Below, one piece after another: positions 37,385 to 44,345 of a DNA stretch of 64,000 nucleotides. Made by a program: the position numbers and the translations under genes. The first letter of the stretch is position 1. Each line of letters opens with the position of its first letter. The DNA lies in assembly GCA_044238605.1 (NCBI GenBank), contig JBIICY010000002.1:345794-409793 (forward strand). Reading direction: 5' to 3'. This DNA comes from UBA10438 sp044238605 (GTDB taxonomy: Bacteria > Bacteroidota > Ignavibacteria > Kapaibacteriales > Kapaibacteriaceae). Below the pieces are notes generated by a model. That model made no database searches, was not told the DNA's origin, and was given only the letters and a program-made list of their open reading frames with translations.

Positions 37385-37392
37385 CAAAACTA
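37385..37392 (-). promoter_or_regulatory. Candidate -7 box for kgd
   Basis: Minus strand TAGTTTTG (TAnnTTTG), overlapping the pgeF stop and 36 bases before the ATG at 37348. Confidence 0.45.
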
Positions 37393-38106
37393 CTGAAAAC
37401 CAATGAAGGCCAGCATCCTTCCTGAGCGTTCTTTATCGCGTCGGAATGAGTGATATGACTCGTCGGACATCGTGCAGCCGGTATCTACCGAAATCTTCTC
37501 TTCTTGGAGGCCTGCATCAAGGAGCTGATGCTCAATCGCCATGTGATTGTCAAAGGTCCACTTGCCCCCTGCAAGGGGCTTGCAGTATGCTGCTAACACG
37601 TCGTACACATCCTGCCCCACCTCATACACACTCCCCGACGCGCATGCACTCATATGCGCGCGCAGATCGTGCGGGTTGGTGCCATAAGCTCCCTGCATGT
37701 GCTCGATCGTTGCTGCAACGATGTTCTGTGCTGTGCCACGCCAGCCGCTGTGAACAGCGGCCACAACGCGATGGGTGCTATCATACAGCAGCACGCCACA
37801 ACAGTCAGCCAGCTTTACCCCCACGACCAAGCCTGGGGTAGCTGTTACCAGAGCGTCGGCTGCAAAGGACCCGCGAGCAGTTACATCGACAATCGTCTTG
37901 CCATGGACCTGTTGCGCGGTAACAATGCTATTGCGCTGCACGCCGAGCGTTTCAGCCAGCATCTCATACGAGCGCTCGACATGTCCAGCATCGGCGCTTG
38001 GCGTAATTCCAAAGGACGCACCAGGCCACGGCAGCACAGAGGTGTCAACGCGAGTTACCCCCGCGATCACCCCTAGCCCCATGTCCACTGTGTCGATTGC
38101 CTTCAT
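37390..38106 (-). CDS. pgeF: Peptidoglycan editing factor PgeF (multicopper-like laccase domain, YfiH family)
   Basis: 238 residues. In E. coli this family removes wrongly incorporated L-Ser from peptidoglycan precursors. Metal-ligand motifs present: QVHGKTIVD (His near residue 67), VGVKLADCCGVLLYD (Asp-Cys-Cys near residue 100) and VVAAVHSGWRGTAQNIV (His near residue 117). The start overlaps the 3' end of comEC by 62 bases, so the two are likely co-transcribed. It ends at the kgd promoter. Confidence 0.9.
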   Translation of the reverse strand: MKAIDTVDMGLGVIAGVTRVDTSVLPWPGASFGITPSADAGHVERSYEMLAETLGVQRNSIVTAQQVHGKTIVDVTARGSFAADALVTATPGLVVGVKLADCCGVLLYDSTHRVVAAVHSGWRGTAQNIVAATIEHMQGAYGTNPHDLRAHMSACASGSVYEVGQDVYDVLAAYCKPLAGGKWTFDNHMAIEHQLLDAGLQEEKISVDTGCTMSDESYHSFRRDKERSGRMLAFIGFQ

Positions 38107-39910
38107 TGCCCGAACCTACCACATGCGCTTGGATTGCACCAGCCATTTTTCTTCCCCATGTGCCATATCCCGCAATAGCAGGTGTTGGCTGGATAGAAAC
38201 GGCCCATCGCATCAGCGCGCCATCACGAGGAGCGTATTCTTTGCCGATGATGTAGAGTCTGCCGGGCATGGGCTTAGCTTGATAGACCACGACTCCATGC
38301 TCCCGCAGGATGCATGCTTGCAAGGGGGCCTGCGGCGCAGGTGGACGCAGCATAACCAACACAAATGTTGCCGTGCAACCAACCACGAATCGGATGATTG
38401 CGCGGTGAGCACGCATGGCCGTCACAGGCCACAGCAGCGCGGTGCACATCGTTAGCGTTAGCGCTACACGATAATGAATAGGTGCCTCCTCAATCCCCAC
38501 CAGCGCCGCCCAATGCGTTAGGGCATCTGTGATGCGCACAAGCATGGATGTGATCCACACAAAGGGATCAATGATCATGCTCGGCAATGGAATCAACACT
38601 GCTGCACTTGTGAGCACTGCCAGACTCAGCAGCGGGATCACAAGTGGGTTGATGAGCACGCCTGCCACGGCCACAGATGTAAACGAGATCATCGACGGTA
38701 GTGCGGTGCCAATGGTTGCCGACGCGCTAAACGACAACGTCTGAAACACTCTTCGTATCCATGATGTGCGCAGCGTCTTGTTTGTGATGCGCTCCCACAC
38801 CTCGTTGTAGAGTGACGGAAGAACGATCAACGACGCTGTTGCCAGCACCGAAAGCTGAAACCCCACATCATAGATCTGCATGGGGCTCATCGTAATCATC
38901 GCAATCACGGAGGCGCACAGGAGATTGAGCGCATAGACATCGCGCTGTAGGTAGCGTCCAACAAGTGCTGTTACCCCCATGATACCTGCTCTCACGGCAG
39001 GGGGCTCTGCACCGGTTATGGCAATGTACATCATGAGCACAACGGACCACATCACCAAACTCCACAGCCGTGCCCTGCCCCCTGAAAAGATCATCAAGAC
39101 GGCCACGACGATAGCCACGTGCGAACCACTTACAGAGAACATGTGCGCTGTGCCACTCAGGGAATATGCCTTGGCATCATCCGGATCGATGGCCGATCGG
39201 TCGCCAATGAGTATCGCCAGCGCTACGGGAAACACATCCGCCGGTAGCACGGCCCGCAACCGCCAGCGAACCCATGCCCGCATCTTGCTAAGAAGTCGCT
39301 GCACCCAACTGGCACCAGCGACAACATGCACCTGCTTTGCCGTTGCGATGAGCAACGCCCCTTGACGCTTCACCAGCGATACTTCGTCGATGTCCGTTGG
39401 GAGCTCCTTTACGAGCGGCAATCGAACGCGTGCATCAGCTACAACATACTCACCTGCTTTGGGTGCCTGATGTGTTGTGTCGGCTCGGAAATACGACAGC
39501 ACAACACGCATACGCGAACACTCGAAATCGCTGCCATCCACATGACCATCCACAACAACCCGCACACGGTGTCCACGCTCGCGCACATGCTCCACAACAC
39601 CCTCAATCAGCGCTCTCTGCTCATACGGCGCAACCACGCCCCTGCGCCTTGCCGACACAACACGGTGCTCCTGCACATCAAGACTAAGAATTCCGCCCAG
39701 CGCACAACATGCAAGCAACGTTGCATATCCATAGTATCTGCGCCACATAGCCAACACAGCTGCGCACAATGCTGCGAGCGCACAGCCCCCTACCCACATA
39801 GGTTCGCAGTCAACGCGTGCAACAAGCACGCACGAGCAGCAAACCCAGACGGTGGGCATCAACAACGGTATGTGAGATGGGCGCACATCACATTGTGCCG
39901 TGAAACGCAC
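38045..39910 (-). CDS. comEC: ComEC/Rec2-family DNA-import channel protein
   Basis: 621 residues with about ten membrane segments. ComEC-type competence domain: AILIGDRSAIDPDDAKAYSL near residue 235, SGTAHMFSVSGSHVAI (the conserved S-G-x-H-x-x-A/V element), and EPPAVRAGIMGVTALVG near residue 300. The N-terminal DUF4131 region is present. The C-terminal metallo-beta-lactamase-like domain of many ComEC proteins is absent, as in many Bacteroidota forms. It would carry transforming single-stranded DNA across the inner membrane, which is relevant to the repeated AAGGGGCT octamer in the window. No other competence gene is in view. The start is flanked by repeats. Confidence 0.88.
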   Translation of the reverse strand: MRFTAQCDVRPSHIPLLMPTVWVCCSCVLVARVDCEPMWVGGCALAALCAAVLAMWRRYYGYATLLACCALGGILSLDVQEHRVVSARRRGVVAPYEQRALIEGVVEHVRERGHRVRVVVDGHVDGSDFECSRMRVVLSYFRADTTHQAPKAGEYVVADARVRLPLVKELPTDIDEVSLVKRQGALLIATAKQVHVVAGASWVQRLLSKMRAWVRWRLRAVLPADVFPVALAILIGDRSAIDPDDAKAYSLSGTAHMFSVSGSHVAIVVAVLMIFSGGRARLWSLVMWSVVLMMYIAITGAEPPAVRAGIMGVTALVGRYLQRDVYALNLLCASVIAMITMSPMQIYDVGFQLSVLATASLIVLPSLYNEVWERITNKTLRTSWIRRVFQTLSFSASATIGTALPSMISFTSVAVAGVLINPLVIPLLSLAVLTSAAVLIPLPSMIIDPFVWITSMLVRITDALTHWAALVGIEEAPIHYRVALTLTMCTALLWPVTAMRAHRAIIRFVVGCTATFVLVMLRPPAPQAPLQACILREHGVVVYQAKPMPGRLYIIGKEYAPRDGALMRWAVSIQPTPAIAGYGTWGRKMAGAIQAHVVGSGNEGNRHSGHGARGDRGGNSR

Positions 39911-39925
39911 GGAATGTGACCGGAT

Positions 39926-40115
39926 CCGGTAGGGGCGAGCACGCTATCCATGGGGGCGACCACCGTATCCGAGCGGGCGAGCCACCGGCTCGCCCTTACC
40001 CATCGTAGGCGACCGTGGGTTGTGCGGAGCCGTAGGGGCGACCCCTTGTGGTCGCCCGTGTGCGGCCGTGGGCGACCGCGGGTTGGGTGGGGGCATGGGG
40101 GCGACCCTACGTGTT
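39926..40115. repeat. Left repeat array beside higBA
   Basis: Imperfect GC-rich tandem units built from GGGCGACCACCGTATCC and GGGCGAGCC, including one copy of the 21-base palindrome (39975-39995), then degenerate copies with GTCGCCCGTGTGCGGCCG and GGTTGGGTGGGGGCATGG. The same sequence blocks recur on the other side of higBA at 40748-40972. Confidence 0.85.
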
Positions 40116-40139
40116 CGACCAACAAAGACGTTTGCACGC

Positions 40140-40157
40140 TTACCGTTAATACGGTAA
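40140..40157. promoter_or_regulatory. Palindromic operator-like site before higB
   Basis: Perfect 7-base arms TTACCGT and ACGGTAA around TAAT, ending 9 bases before the higB ATG. Probably the HigA autoregulatory operator. A TTTG at 40131-40134 and a near -7 box (TAATTTG, one base short) overlap it. Confidence 0.6.
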
Positions 40158-40165
40158 TTTGTGCA

Positions 40166-40459
40166 ATGATCATCAGCTTTAAATCCAAGGCTACCGAGGA
40201 TGTCTATGATGGCATGTCTACTAGGCATTCCCGCTCTATCCCGGTTGCGCTGTGGTCTATTGCCCAGAGAAAGTTGGATATGATCAATGCAGCTGTCGTG
40301 ATTGATGACCTACGGGTACCCCCCGGTAACAGACTGGAGGCACTTCGGGGCTCGATGAAAGGATATCACTCTGTTCGAGTTAACGATCAATATCGTGTTG
40401 TATTCCGCTGGCAAAACGACAATGCGCATGACGTTGAGATTGTAGATTACCACAAGTGA
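40166..40459 (+). CDS. higB: HigB-type RelE/ParE-superfamily toxin
   Basis: 97 residues from the ATG at 40166; the longer frame from 39950 reads through the repeat array and is not credible. Pattern of HigB mRNA interferases of the host-inhibition type: VALWSIAQRKLDMINAA, DLRVPPGNRLEALRGSMKGY and HSVRVNDQYRVVFRWQ, with the final EIVDYHK (C-terminal His). It cleaves translated mRNA at the ribosome in studied relatives. HigA follows after 13 bases in the toxin-first order typical of higBA. Confidence 0.9.
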   Translation: MIISFKSKATEDVYDGMSTRHSRSIPVALWSIAQRKLDMINAAVVIDDLRVPPGNRLEALRGSMKGYHSVRVNDQYRVVFRWQNDNAHDVEIVDYHK

Positions 40460-40472
40460 AGGTGAGGCCTTA

Positions 40473-40745
40473 ATGAAACCAAAAAACAGACGTCCAGTGC
40501 ACCCAGGAGAAATACTGCTCACGGAATTTCTTGTACCACTCAAGCTATCTCAGGTGGAGCTGTCTGAACGATTATCTGTGCCTATTCAACGTATCAATAC
40601 CATCATCCGCGGCAAACGTGGAGTTTCTGCAGAAACTGCACTATTGCTCTCTCGTGAGTTTGGCACAACGCCTCAGTTCTGGCTAAACCTCCAGATGGCA
40701 TGCGACTTGTATGATGCAGAACAACGCCTCAGTGCGGCAGCGTAA
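40473..40745 (+). CDS. higA: HigA-family antitoxin
   Basis: 90 residues. A helix-turn-helix protein of the HigA/VapI type: RPVHPGEILLTEFLVPLKLS at the N-terminus, the recognition-helix region VPIQRINTIIRGKRG, and the closing FGTTPQFWLNLQMACDLYDA. It neutralises HigB and represses the operon, most likely through the 40140-40157 palindrome. It is followed three bases later by the right repeat array. Confidence 0.93.
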   Translation: MKPKNRRPVHPGEILLTEFLVPLKLSQVELSERLSVPIQRINTIIRGKRGVSAETALLLSREFGTTPQFWLNLQMACDLYDAEQRLSAAA

Positions 40746-40747
40746 GT

Positions 40748-40972
40748 AGGGTCGCCCCTACGTGGTTGCCCGTGTACGGCCGTGTGTGCGACCGTGGGTT
40801 GGGTGGGGGCATGGGGGCGACCACCGTATCCGAGCGGGCGAGCCACCGTATCCATGGGGGCGACCACCGTATCCATGGGGGCGACCACCGTATCCGAGCG
40901 GGCGAGCCACCGTATCCATGGGGGCGACCACCGTATCCGAGCGGGCGAGCCACCGGCTCGCCCCTACAGATC
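40748..40972. repeat. Right repeat array beside higBA
   Basis: Tandem array of about seven 20-21-base units alternating GGGCGACCACCGTATCCATG and GGGCGAGCCACCGTATCCGA types, ending in a 21-base palindrome (40943-40963). The left part (GTGTACGGCCGTG, GGTTGGGTGGGGGCATGG) matches the left array. The rest of the gap to recA holds the palindrome at 41026-41044 and nothing else I can identify. Confidence 0.9.
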
Positions 40973-41025
40973 GTTGTGTTGATAACTCGGCCCTGCCTGC
41001 CCCCTGACCAGACGGTATTTTGCAG

Positions 41026-41044
41026 ATTCTACGTTGTGTAGAAT
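41026..41044. promoter_or_regulatory. Candidate SOS-type operator before recA
   Basis: Perfect palindrome ATTCTAC-GTTGT-GTAGAAT, 69 bases before the recA ATG, overlapping a promoter-like TATTTTG (41016-41022) on its left. Position and symmetry fit a LexA-like repressor site. No lexA gene is in the window and the sequence differs from the E. coli and Bacillus boxes, so the repressor is inferred. Confidence 0.5.
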
Positions 41045-41112
41045 GTCACGTTTTGTGGCATTGAGCGCACGGAGACATAGAAACGATTATTCACTTCCCC
41101 GTTAATACACCT

Positions 41113-42186
41113 ATGAGTGCAGAAGCAAAACCAACCAAGGAAACAAAAGAAGCCAAGGCTGCGGCCGCTGGCGGACCGAACGATGCGAAGCTGAAGGCGG
41201 CGCAGTTGGCCATGGAGCAGATCGAGAAGCAGTTCGGCAAGGGCTCGATCATGAAGCTCTCCGACGAAAATCCGGTAGAGATCGATTCAATCTCAACAGG
41301 CTGTCTGTCGCTGGATGCTGCGATCGGTATCGGCGGCGTGCCGCGCGGTCGTATCGTCGAGATCTATGGTCCGGAGTCGTCTGGTAAAACAACGGTCTGT
41401 TTGCAGGTGATCGCCGAGGCTCAAAAGGCAGGGGGCTTGGCAGCCTTCGTTGATACAGAACATGCGCTGGATGTAAAGTACGCGCAGCGTTTGGGTGTAG
41501 ATCTCAACAACCTCCTTCTTTCTCAGCCGGAGTTTGGCGAGCAGGCACTTGAGATCGTTGAGACACTTGTACGCTCGGGTGCGATCGATGTGGTGATCGT
41601 TGACTCCGTAGCGGCGCTTACGCCGCGCGTGGAGATCGAGGGCGATATGGGTGATGCGCAGATGGGCTCACAGGCGCGTCTGATGTCACAGGCTATGCGT
41701 AAGCTCAATGCTGCTATCGGACGCAGCAACACAACGGTAATCTTTACGAATCAGCTTCGCTCGAAGATCGGCGTGATGTACGGCAATCCCGAAACAACAA
41801 CTGGCGGTAATGCTCTCAAGTACTATGCGTCGCTGCGTATCGATGTTCGTCGTAAGGATGTGATCAAGGACGGACAAGACATCGTGGGTAACCGCGTGCG
41901 CGCCAAGATCGTGAAGAACAAGGTTGCTCCGCCGTTCCGTGAAGCAGAGTTCGACATCATGTACAACGAGGGTATCTCGCGCTTGGGCGATATGATTGAT
42001 GTAGCCGTTGAAACGGGCATTATCACAAAGTCGGGCTCGTGGTTCTCGTTCAATGAAGAACGCGTGCAGGGACGCGACGGCATGCGAAAGATGCTAACAG
42101 AAAATGCTGCACTCTATGCAGCTCTTGATATCGCTGTGCGCGAGGCTCTGCACCTTCCAACAACTGAGAAGGCTGCGAAGAAGTAA
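41113..42186 (+). CDS. recA: Recombinase RecA
   Basis: 357 residues. Strand-exchange ATPase and SOS co-protease. Walker A EIYGPESSGKTTVCLQVI, Walker B VDVVIVDSVAAL region, L1/L2 DNA-binding loops (GDMGDAQMGSQARLMSQAMR, then IFTNQLRSKIGVMYGNPETT), and the C-terminal domain (GDMIDVAVETGIITKSGSWF). The N-terminus carries an extra Lys/Ala-rich 20-residue tail. recX follows after two bases. Confidence 0.98.
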   Translation: MSAEAKPTKETKEAKAAAAGGPNDAKLKAAQLAMEQIEKQFGKGSIMKLSDENPVEIDSISTGCLSLDAAIGIGGVPRGRIVEIYGPESSGKTTVCLQVIAEAQKAGGLAAFVDTEHALDVKYAQRLGVDLNNLLLSQPEFGEQALEIVETLVRSGAIDVVIVDSVAALTPRVEIEGDMGDAQMGSQARLMSQAMRKLNAAIGRSNTTVIFTNQLRSKIGVMYGNPETTTGGNALKYYASLRIDVRRKDVIKDGQDIVGNRVRAKIVKNKVAPPFREAEFDIMYNEGISRLGDMIDVAVETGIITKSGSWFSFNEERVQGRDGMRKMLTENAALYAALDIAVREALHLPTTEKAAKK

Positions 42187-42188
42187 CG

Positions 42189-44345
42189 ATGGGCATCATC
42201 ACGTTGATCCGACGGAACCGCTCGGATGGCGGACGATGCTCTGTGTTTGTCGACGACGAGTTCCTTGCGGCATGTCCGATCGATGTTGCGTTAGCACTTG
42301 GACTCCGCAAGGGGCTCGTTATGACCGACGAGTTGGAGCGCAAGCTCCGCAAGGAGGACCGGCGTATTGTGCTACGTCAAAAGTCCTACCGCTTTGCGAC
42401 CTACAAGCCCCGTACGGAAAAGAACATTGTAGACTTTTTGACAAAGTCCGAGGCAGCTCCCGAGGAGATCGAGAGCGTCCTTTTGTGGCTGCGCGAGTTT
42501 CGTCTTATCGACGATATCGCCTATGCCACAAGGTTTCTCGAGGCATCACGCGAGCGCAAGCCGCTCTCACGCGTGATGGCACGCAGGACGCTCCTAACCA
42601 AGGGCGTACCACAGGATATCGTCGATCGCGCAATCGAGGAACACTACAAAGACGATGAAGCACTTGAGGGGGCTCGTGTTGTTGCTCGCAAAAAACTCCG
42701 TATGCTCGCATCTGCTACGCCCAAGCAACAGGAAGAAAAGCTTGTGCGATTTCTTCAATACCGTGGATATGGGTGGGATGTGATCAAGCAACTACGTCAG
42801 GAACTGCACCAAGGAACGCTCATGCTGGTTGCACTGCTCATTATGTTGGCCTCGGTTAGTATGCACGCGCAAATCGACACGTCGTGCGGCAAGGTTCGCC
42901 TTTCCGATGCCATCAACAAGTTTCAGCCAACAACGCAGCCAGTGCTTGGTCCAGAAGGTGAACTCTACCTTGACCGCAAATACCATCCCGACAATCTTGG
43001 CGGTGCCAATGATCCGGATGATATATGGGTCTCCTACAACAAGCAGGGTCAGTGGAGCACGGCGCAGCTAGCAGACATCCGCGTCTTCGATACCGTGATG
43101 AAGGCCTACGTCAATGCCGAAGTGGTCTTTGGGATGACAAAGGACGGACTCCATGCGCTGGTGGCTGGGCGCTTCATGAAGAACTCGCTGAAACTTTCAC
43201 TGGCTTTCCTGAATCGCACGTCGATCAAAGCCCCTTTCACAGAGGTGGGCGTTATTGTGTCGAGTCTGAGCAAGAACTTCTTTGCCACCTTCGCAGAAGA
43301 TGTCGGTGCAGTTGTGGTTGCGCTAGAACTTGCAGAAGGTAAAGGTGACCTAGACCTATACGTAATCACTCTTGATGAGTGCACGGGGCTATCAGAGCTC
43401 AAGCCACTTAATGGCTCGATCAACACCCCTGCTTTTGAGGGGGCTCCGTGGATCGCATGCGATAACCGGACGATGTACTTTGCCTCTGCCGGACGTGAGG
43501 ACCGCATTGGCAAGGCGGATCTGTACATGACGCGCAGACTCGATGATTCATGGCAAAACTGGAGCGAGCCCGTAAACCTCGGATCATGTATCAACACCAC
43601 AGAAGACGAAACAGCGATTTCCCTACCCTGCGCTGGTAGCCGTGCCTTTGTAACATCATGGGATGCTCAATCCGATAGGCCCGGCGTGTACACGGCAGAT
43701 ATCCCGCAGAGCATGCTACCACTGCCTGTAAACAACGTCACGATCCGTGTGCACAACGCCCTCACAAACGAGCCTTTTGTTGGATGTCACGTCCGAATTC
43801 AACGCGAGCAGGATGTGCGTACGTGCAAGGGGCATCATTCCGTTACTATCGACAAGGTCCTGGGCCGCGGAAGGACTGTCCTCCCGCAGGACACCACATT
43901 GGTCATGACACCCGTACCGTTCGACGGCAAGTGGGTTGGGCTTCCATCGCGTGTGCAGAGCGGCAAGTCTGATGTAACGGCCGATGTGGCAGTGGTGCCA
44001 ACAGACAAGCCCCTTCTGAGTCTCTACTTTGAAAAGGGTCAGTCAACACTTACCCCAGAATCCCATGCAGAGCTAGAATCCCTTCGCAGCAAGATTGGGT
44101 CAACCAACCTGCCATTCATCGGCACACGCGGCTACACCGACGCAAGCGGCTCTCCTGCAACCAACAAGGCTCTTGCGCTTGCGCGCGCGCGTGTAGTGGC
44201 TGAGCAGTGTACGATCTTCGTCTACGACGGCGATCTTGGACGTGTAAAGCCCTATGCTGAAGGTATCGAGCTCATCAACGGCAAGCCCGTTGATGCAGAT
44301 TCGCCACAGAGCAGACGAGTAGACATCTACGCTATCGCGAGGTAA
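42189..44345 (+). CDS. recX: RecX regulatory protein, frame continuous with an OmpA-family protein
   Basis: One open frame of 718 codons. Residues 1-209 are a complete RecX with three tandem three-helix units (YRFATYKPRTEKNIVDFL, LREFRLIDDIAYATRFLEAS and the following GVPQDIVDRAIEEHY, EEKLVRFLQYRGYGWDVIKQLRQE). It is placed directly after recA as usual; RecX inhibits RecA filaments in the cytoplasm. No stop codon separates it from a secreted OmpA-like protein that begins with its own signal peptide at residue 212. A cytoplasmic protein with an internal signal peptide makes little sense as one polypeptide. I read this as two genes in the same frame whose recX stop was lost, or a sequencing or assembly error near 42810-42825. 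RecX would then end at about 42821 if termination occurred. Confidence 0.8.
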   Translation: MGIITLIRRNRSDGGRCSVFVDDEFLAACPIDVALALGLRKGLVMTDELERKLRKEDRRIVLRQKSYRFATYKPRTEKNIVDFLTKSEAAPEEIESVLLWLREFRLIDDIAYATRFLEASRERKPLSRVMARRTLLTKGVPQDIVDRAIEEHYKDDEALEGARVVARKKLRMLASATPKQQEEKLVRFLQYRGYGWDVIKQLRQELHQGTLMLVALLIMLASVSMHAQIDTSCGKVRLSDAINKFQPTTQPVLGPEGELYLDRKYHPDNLGGANDPDDIWVSYNKQGQWSTAQLADIRVFDTVMKAYVNAEVVFGMTKDGLHALVAGRFMKNSLKLSLAFLNRTSIKAPFTEVGVIVSSLSKNFFATFAEDVGAVVVALELAEGKGDLDLYVITLDECTGLSELKPLNGSINTPAFEGAPWIACDNRTMYFASAGREDRIGKADLYMTRRLDDSWQNWSEPVNLGSCINTTEDETAISLPCAGSRAFVTSWDAQSDRPGVYTADIPQSMLPLPVNNVTIRVHNALTNEPFVGCHVRIQREQDVRTCKGHHSVTIDKVLGRGRTVLPQDTTLVMTPVPFDGKWVGLPSRVQSGKSDVTADVAVVPTDKPLLSLYFEKGQSTLTPESHAELESLRSKIGSTNLPFIGTRGYTDASGSPATNKALALARARVVAEQCTIFVYDGDLGRVKPYAEGIELINGKPVDADSPQSRRVDIYAIAR
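42822..44345 (+). CDS. Exported OmpA-family protein with PD40-like repeats (internal start within the recX frame)
   Basis: 507 residues from the ATG at 42822, with a good ribosome-binding site (AAGGA at 42811-42815, six bases before). The signal peptide is MLVALLIMLASVSMHAQ. The central part has beta-propeller/WD40-like PD40 units (PDDIWVSYNKQGQWS, KADLYMTRRLDDSWQNW). The C-terminal OmpA domain (LYFEKGQSTLTPESHAEL, then GYTDASGSPATNKALALARA and SRRVDIYAI) anchors to peptidoglycan. Proteins with this arrangement are common in Bacteroidota outer membranes, several of them linked to gliding and type IX export. The strong internal start argues for independent translation. The 3' end overlaps the convergent GH57 gene by 14 bases. 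Confidence 0.85.
   Translation: MLVALLIMLASVSMHAQIDTSCGKVRLSDAINKFQPTTQPVLGPEGELYLDRKYHPDNLGGANDPDDIWVSYNKQGQWSTAQLADIRVFDTVMKAYVNAEVVFGMTKDGLHALVAGRFMKNSLKLSLAFLNRTSIKAPFTEVGVIVSSLSKNFFATFAEDVGAVVVALELAEGKGDLDLYVITLDECTGLSELKPLNGSINTPAFEGAPWIACDNRTMYFASAGREDRIGKADLYMTRRLDDSWQNWSEPVNLGSCINTTEDETAISLPCAGSRAFVTSWDAQSDRPGVYTADIPQSMLPLPVNNVTIRVHNALTNEPFVGCHVRIQREQDVRTCKGHHSVTIDKVLGRGRTVLPQDTTLVMTPVPFDGKWVGLPSRVQSGKSDVTADVAVVPTDKPLLSLYFEKGQSTLTPESHAELESLRSKIGSTNLPFIGTRGYTDASGSPATNKALALARARVVAEQCTIFVYDGDLGRVKPYAEGIELINGKPVDADSPQSRRVDIYAIAR

Noticed and set aside
39950..40165. N-terminal extension of higB through the repeat array
   Set aside because: The residues are repeat-encoded and unlike HigB, and the operator palindrome lies inside this stretch.
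40748..40972. CRISPR-like array
   Set aside because: Units are directly adjacent with no unique spacers and no cas genes are near. It is a tandem GC-rich repeat.
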